In this document: one piece after another, positions 14,219-17,730 of the stretch
Position numbering within the stretch: the first letter of the stretch is position 1
Layout of the letters: each line of letters opens with the position of its first letter
Notes under the pieces: generated by a model
Seen by the model: the letters and a program-made list of their open reading frames with translations, nothing else
The model's database searches: none
Told to the model about the DNA's origin: nothing
Assembly: GCA_051657905.1 (NCBI GenBank)
Contig: JBOFLO010000002.1
Coordinates: 1-17,730, forward strand
Source of the DNA: JBOFLO01 sp051657905
GTDB taxonomy: Bacteria > Patescibacteriota > Gracilibacteria > UBA1369
DNA: 17,730 nt
Direction: 5' to 3'
Program-made: the position numbers and the translations under genes

Positions 14219-15517
14219 ATGACTCTCTCTTCAATTTCCAATTTAAAAAATCACGTCGGCCAGGAAGTAACAGTTAAAGGCTGGCTTTACAACAAACGCG
14301 GCTCCGGAAAAATCTATTTCCTCCAACTCCGTGATGGCTCTGGCACAACTCAAGGTATTGCCGAAACAGCTAAATTCGATGCAGCCACTGCAGAACTTTT
14401 AGAAAAACTCACCGCAGAATCTTCCGTAGAAGTAACCGGAACTGTTTCTCAACATCCAAAATTCCCTGATCAATTTGAATTACAAGTCACATCTTTAAAA
14501 CTTGTTCACCAGGCTGAACCAGAATATCCAATTTCCAAAAAAGAACATGGTCCAGATTTCTTGCTCGATCAACGCCATCTCTGGCTACGCTCCCCTAAAC
14601 AATGGGCAATTCAATGCGTCCGCAACACCATCATTTACGCCACTTACGAATTTTTCCAACAACAAGGTTTCATCAAATTCGACTCCCCTATTCTCACCCC
14701 AAATGCCTGCGAAGGAACCACCGAACTTTTTGAAATGGAATATTTTGACCTCGGCAAAGCTTATTTAAGCCAATCCGGTCAATTATATTTGGAAGCCGCT
14801 ATTTTCAGTTTCGGAAAAGTTTTCGATTTCGGACCGGTTTTCCGCGCAGAAAAATCCAAGACTCGCCGTCATTTAACTGAATTCTGGATGATGGACGCTG
14901 AAGCCGCTTATGTTGAGCAAAAAGAAAATATGGATTTGCAGGAAAAATTAATCCGTCTGATTTTAACTCGCGTGCTTGAACACAATCGCAATGAATTAAC
15001 TATCTTGGAAAGAAATATCGAAAAGTTAGAAAAAGCCAATCAACCTTTCATTCACAAAACGCATGCTGAAGCTGTAAAAGAATTGCAGGGCATGGGTTCT
15101 GACATCAAAGAAATGGACGATTTAGGAGCTGACGATGAAACTCTTTTAACCGAAAAATACGATCAACCAATTTTCGTCGAAAAATATCCGGCTGAAATCA
15201 AAGCCTTCTATTTCAAACGCGATCCAGAAGATAATTCCCGCGTACTCTGCGCTGATTTATTGGCTCCGGAAGGTTACGGCGAAATTATCGGCGGCGGACA
15301 ACGTGAAGATGATTATGAAAAATTATTGGAAAGTATTAAAAAACACAATTTAGATCCAGCGGTTTTCCAATGGTATTTAGATTTACGCAAATATGGTTCC
15401 GTTCCACATTCCGGTTTTGGGTACGGTTTAGAAAGACTGGTCACCTGGATTTGCGGAATTCATCATGTACGTGAATCAATTCCTTTCGCTAGAACTCCAT
15501 ATCGTTTAACTCCGTAA
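14219..15517 (+). CDS. asnS: Asparaginyl-tRNA synthetase
   Basis: 432 residues, ATG start, TAA stop, usual class IIb length. It charges tRNA-Asn with asparagine. The N-terminal OB-fold anticodon-binding domain (about 1-100) has VTVKGWLYNKRGSGKIYFLQLRDG. Class II motif 2 is FRAEKSKTRRHLTEFWMMDAE (208-228); the RRHLTEFWM form with DAE is typical of AsnRS rather than AspRS. Motif 3 is GFGYGLERL (399-407), followed by the C-terminal ESIPFARTPYRLTP characteristic of AsnRS. LTPNACEGTTELFEM (159-173) is the conserved active-site loop. The stop codon shares one base with the smpB start (TAATG), so the genes are coupled. Presence of AsnRS implies direct asparaginylation. Confidence 0.97.
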   Translation: MTLSSISNLKNHVGQEVTVKGWLYNKRGSGKIYFLQLRDGSGTTQGIAETAKFDAATAELLEKLTAESSVEVTGTVSQHPKFPDQFELQVTSLKLVHQAEPEYPISKKEHGPDFLLDQRHLWLRSPKQWAIQCVRNTIIYATYEFFQQQGFIKFDSPILTPNACEGTTELFEMEYFDLGKAYLSQSGQLYLEAAIFSFGKVFDFGPVFRAEKSKTRRHLTEFWMMDAEAAYVEQKENMDLQEKLIRLILTRVLEHNRNELTILERNIEKLEKANQPFIHKTHAEAVKELQGMGSDIKEMDDLGADDETLLTEKYDQPIFVEKYPAEIKAFYFKRDPEDNSRVLCADLLAPEGYGEIIGGGQREDDYEKLLESIKKHNLDPAVFQWYLDLRKYGSVPHSGFGYGLERLVTWICGIHHVRESIPFARTPYRLTP

Positions 15518-15978
15518 TGAGCAAAGCCCCTGACAATCAGTTAGCCGACAATCGCTACGCTTTTCACCAATACGAAATTCTGGAAAAATTCGAAGCCGGA
15601 ATTGCTTTAACCGGTGGCGAAGTGAAATCCATCCGACATGGCCAGGTAAATTTAAAACCCGCCTACGCCGCTGTTGAAAGTGGAAAAATCTACCTCAAAC
15701 AAGCAAACATCTCTCCCTACAAACAAGCCCACGATTTCAAATCTTACGACGCCGAACGCCCTCGCCTCCTCCTCCTCCACTCCCACGAAATCACCTACCT
15801 GGAAAAACAACTACAAACCAAAGGCTACACTTTAATCCCGCTCGGGCTCTACCTCAAAAAAGGCAAAATCAAAGTCTCCCTCGGCCTCGGCAAAGGTAAA
15901 CAGGATCACGACAAACGCCAGGATCTCAAACGCAAAGATCAGAATCGTGAGATTGAAAGACATTTCCGAAAAAGCTAA
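15517..15978 (+). CDS. smpB: SsrA-binding protein SmpB
   Basis: 153 residues, ATG overlapping the asnS stop by one base. SmpB binds tmRNA and brings it to stalled ribosomes for trans-translation. Typical motifs: NRYAFHQYEILEKFEAGIAL, GGEVKSIRHGQVNLKPAYA (33-51), RLLLLHSHEITYL, KGYTLIPLGLYLKKGKIKV, and a basic C-terminal tail DKRQDLKRKDQNREIERHF that inserts in the ribosome in known structures. The tmRNA gene itself is not in the window. Pairing with asnS puts two translation genes in one transcript. Confidence 0.97.
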   Translation: MSKAPDNQLADNRYAFHQYEILEKFEAGIALTGGEVKSIRHGQVNLKPAYAAVESGKIYLKQANISPYKQAHDFKSYDAERPRLLLLHSHEITYLEKQLQTKGYTLIPLGLYLKKGKIKVSLGLGKGKQDHDKRQDLKRKDQNREIERHFRKS

Positions 15979-16064
15979 TTGTCTGAGCTTATTCTCGCAA
16001 CACTTTTCCAATTCAAGCAACCCCCTACCTATGCTAAACTAAGCAGGCATTTTTAAAAATCCAA

Positions 16065-16661
16065 ATGAAAACCACTGCCCTAATTCTCGCTTCAATTTCC
16101 ATCTTCGCCTTAGCAGGCTGCAATCAAACTCAAGTACCTCCAGTAGATAAGGGCCCGGACATTGTAAATCCCGACACCAATCAACCGGATCAAGCAGCCG
16201 AACCCGTTTCCATCTACGCCTTTTATATCGCTTTAGAAGACTCAGGACAATCCGGGACACCACTTGGTTGTGGTGATAGCATTGTGGGAATTTACACAGG
16301 TAAGGACAACACTAGTGGTGACTTAAAAAATCTTTTAGAACAAGCTTACACACATATTCTTTCCGAAAAGAGTGCTTACTTTGGTCAAAGCGGATTTGCC
16401 AACACTTTAGCCGCTTCCAATTTAAAATATGACCGTGCTGAAATTGGCGAAGCTGGTGCAGTGACAATTTATTTAACCGGCGAATTAAGCCTAGCCGGCG
16501 TCTGCGACCACCCTCGTATCGAAGGCCAACTCAGCCAAACCGCTTTGCAATTCTCAGAAGTTAAAACCGTCAACGTCATGATCAATGACAAATCCCTACA
16601 AAGCTATTTGGATTTAAGCGGTGGCGACGGTGAACAACAAGTTCAAATCGAAACCTTCTAA
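16065..16661 (+). CDS. GerMN-domain-like lipoprotein
   Basis: 198 residues, ATG start, TAA stop. A lipoprotein signal peptide ends in lipobox LAGC with Cys19 as the lipidation site, a predicted substrate for the Lgt encoded at 10521. A Pro/Asp/Asn-rich tether (about 20-46) leads to a globular domain (about 48-190). Within it, LKNLLEQAYTHIL, then AVTIYLTGELSLAGVCD, then QTALQFSEVKTVNVMINDKSL follow the order of the GerMN domain of Bacillus GerM-type proteins (recognised by pattern only). Two Cys (in GCGDS and GVCDH) could form a disulfide outside the membrane. Role likely at the cell envelope; not evidence of sporulation. The 86-bp gap after smpB has TATGCT/TAAACT -10-like sequence only. Confidence 0.78.
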   Translation: MKTTALILASISIFALAGCNQTQVPPVDKGPDIVNPDTNQPDQAAEPVSIYAFYIALEDSGQSGTPLGCGDSIVGIYTGKDNTSGDLKNLLEQAYTHILSEKSAYFGQSGFANTLAASNLKYDRAEIGEAGAVTIYLTGELSLAGVCDHPRIEGQLSQTALQFSEVKTVNVMINDKSLQSYLDLSGGDGEQQVQIETF

Positions 16662-16702
16662 TTCACATTCCAATAATTAATTTTTAATTTCCGATCTTTC
16701 CC

Positions 16703-17730
16703 ATGAATCAAATCAATCCGAATATATTCCGCGCTTATGATATTCGCGGCACCGCTGAAATTACTGAAAAATCCCCCACCCCCGACCTCACTCCAGAAAC
16801 CGCCCATTTGATCGGACTGGCCACCGGAACTTATTTACAAAGAAAAGACGGCATCAAAAATATGATTGTCGGTCGAGACAATCGCGTCCACAGCGAGGCC
16901 CTCCAAAAAGCCTTCATCGACGGAATTTTAAAAACCGGCATCAACGTCATCGACATCGGCCTCGCCTCCTCCCCCATGATTTACTGGGCCACCTGCTTTT
17001 ACAAAATGGATAGTGGCGCCGAAATCACCGCCAGCCACAATCCTAAGCAAGATAATGGCATCAAAATCGTCCGCAAAGACGCCCACTCCGTAGCCGATCA
17101 AGAACTTCAAGAAATTCTCAAATTAATTCAAACCAATGATTTTAATTTACCTGGAGAACCAGGCTATATGCATCCAATTGGCAGTCCCACTCATCCCGGC
17201 CAACTCAGCAACAACCCAGACGTTTTTCGCGATTATAAAAATTCCATCGCCCAAATCACCAAACTCGACCGCCCGCTTAAAGTAGTAATCGACGCCGGCA
17301 ACGGCATCACCGGCAAATTCGCCCCCGAACTTTTCCGCGCCATCGGCTGCGATGTCACCGAACTTTATTGCGAATTAGACGGAACTTTCCCCAATCACGA
17401 AGCCAACCCTGAACACGCTCGCAACATGATAGAACTCGGCGAAAAAGTTCGCCAACTCGGCGCCGATTTAGGCTTCGGTTTTGACGGCGACGGCGATCGT
17501 TTAGGCGTAGTTGATGAAAACGGCAAATTCTACAGCGCCGAATATATCATCATGTTACTCAGCCGCGATTTACTAAAAGATCATCCGGGCGAAAAAGTTA
17601 TTTTCGATGTAAAAGTTAGCAAAAATTTAATTAAAGATATTGAAAAACACGGCGGAAAACCAATCATGTCCCGCACCGGACACTCTTTCATTGAAGCAAG
17701 AATTCGCGAAGAAAAAGGTACTTTAGCCGG
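16703..17730 (+). CDS. Phosphomannomutase/phosphoglucomutase (3' end outside window)
   Basis: 342 codons from ATG 16703 to the right edge, no stop; family length is about 450-470, so roughly the last quarter is missing. Alpha-D-phosphohexomutase family: interconverts hexose 1- and 6-phosphates, feeding surface polysaccharide precursors. Visible motifs: FRAYDIRG near the N-terminus, the phosphoserine loop TASHNPKQDNGIK, the metal-binding loop GFDGDGDRLG, and GHSFIEARIREEKG of domain 3. This set fits bacterial AlgC/ManB-type PMM/PGM rather than GlmM. The predecessor ends 41 bp upstream; co-transcription is possible. Confidence 0.95.
   Translation, partial: MNQINPNIFRAYDIRGTAEITEKSPTPDLTPETAHLIGLATGTYLQRKDGIKNMIVGRDNRVHSEALQKAFIDGILKTGINVIDIGLASSPMIYWATCFYKMDSGAEITASHNPKQDNGIKIVRKDAHSVADQELQEILKLIQTNDFNLPGEPGYMHPIGSPTHPGQLSNNPDVFRDYKNSIAQITKLDRPLKVVIDAGNGITGKFAPELFRAIGCDVTELYCELDGTFPNHEANPEHARNMIELGEKVRQLGADLGFGFDGDGDRLGVVDENGKFYSAEYIIMLLSRDLLKDHPGEKVIFDVKVSKNLIKDIEKHGGKPIMSRTGHSFIEARIREEKGTLA

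Overview
The window looks like a chromosomal segment of an AT-rich bacterium using the standard bacterial code: TAA, TAG and TGA all end plausible genes, so the UGA-to-Gly recoding of Gracilibacteria/Absconditabacteria is excluded here. Compact gene packing, weak or absent Shine-Dalgarno sites, a giant NHL-repeat surface protein, a GerMN-type lipoprotein and several small unknown genes suggest a Candidate Phyla Radiation (Patescibacteria) genome, perhaps Peregrinibacteria. That placement is inference; no rRNA is present.

Layout. (1) 1-4379, minus: a very large secreted protein, cut by the window edge, with two tandem six-bladed NHL propellers, Ig-like domains, a Gly/Pro/Thr-rich linker and thrombospondin type-3 Ca-binding repeats. 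(2) 4735-8977: a helical-repeat protein, MsrB, a degenerate tandem cyclase-homology protein (convergent with msrB, 8-bp overlap) and a DMT/EamA transporter. (3) 8982-10436, minus: two paralogous unknown genes, each with its own TTGACA-N16 promoter, a structured 5' leader and a nested-hairpin terminator. The upstream copy carries a frameshift. (4) 10468-12725: lgt followed by four unknown genes, the last three tightly coupled. (5) 12745-14126: two tandem pentapeptide-repeat genes, again each a complete cassette of promoter, conserved leader, ORF and terminator. (6) 14219-17730: asnS-smpB (translationally coupled), a GerMN-like lipoprotein, and the 5' part of a phosphomannomutase/phosphoglucomutase.

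Housekeeping functions here are translation and ribosome rescue (asnS, smpB), lipoprotein maturation (lgt, which would act on the lipoprotein at 16065), oxidative repair (msrB) and sugar-phosphate metabolism.

The most unusual content is the four stand-alone cassettes in regions 3 and 5. Their ORFs are visibly GC-rich with G/C-ending codons (AAG, AAC, CTG, GAG, GCC), while their promoters and leaders are AT-rich like the host. Within each family the noncoding flanks are conserved, and the stems keep pairing through compensatory or G-U-compatible changes. This points to two families of independently transcribed, RNA-controlled gene cassettes that have duplicated as units. I do not recognise the 9-10 kb family or its leader.
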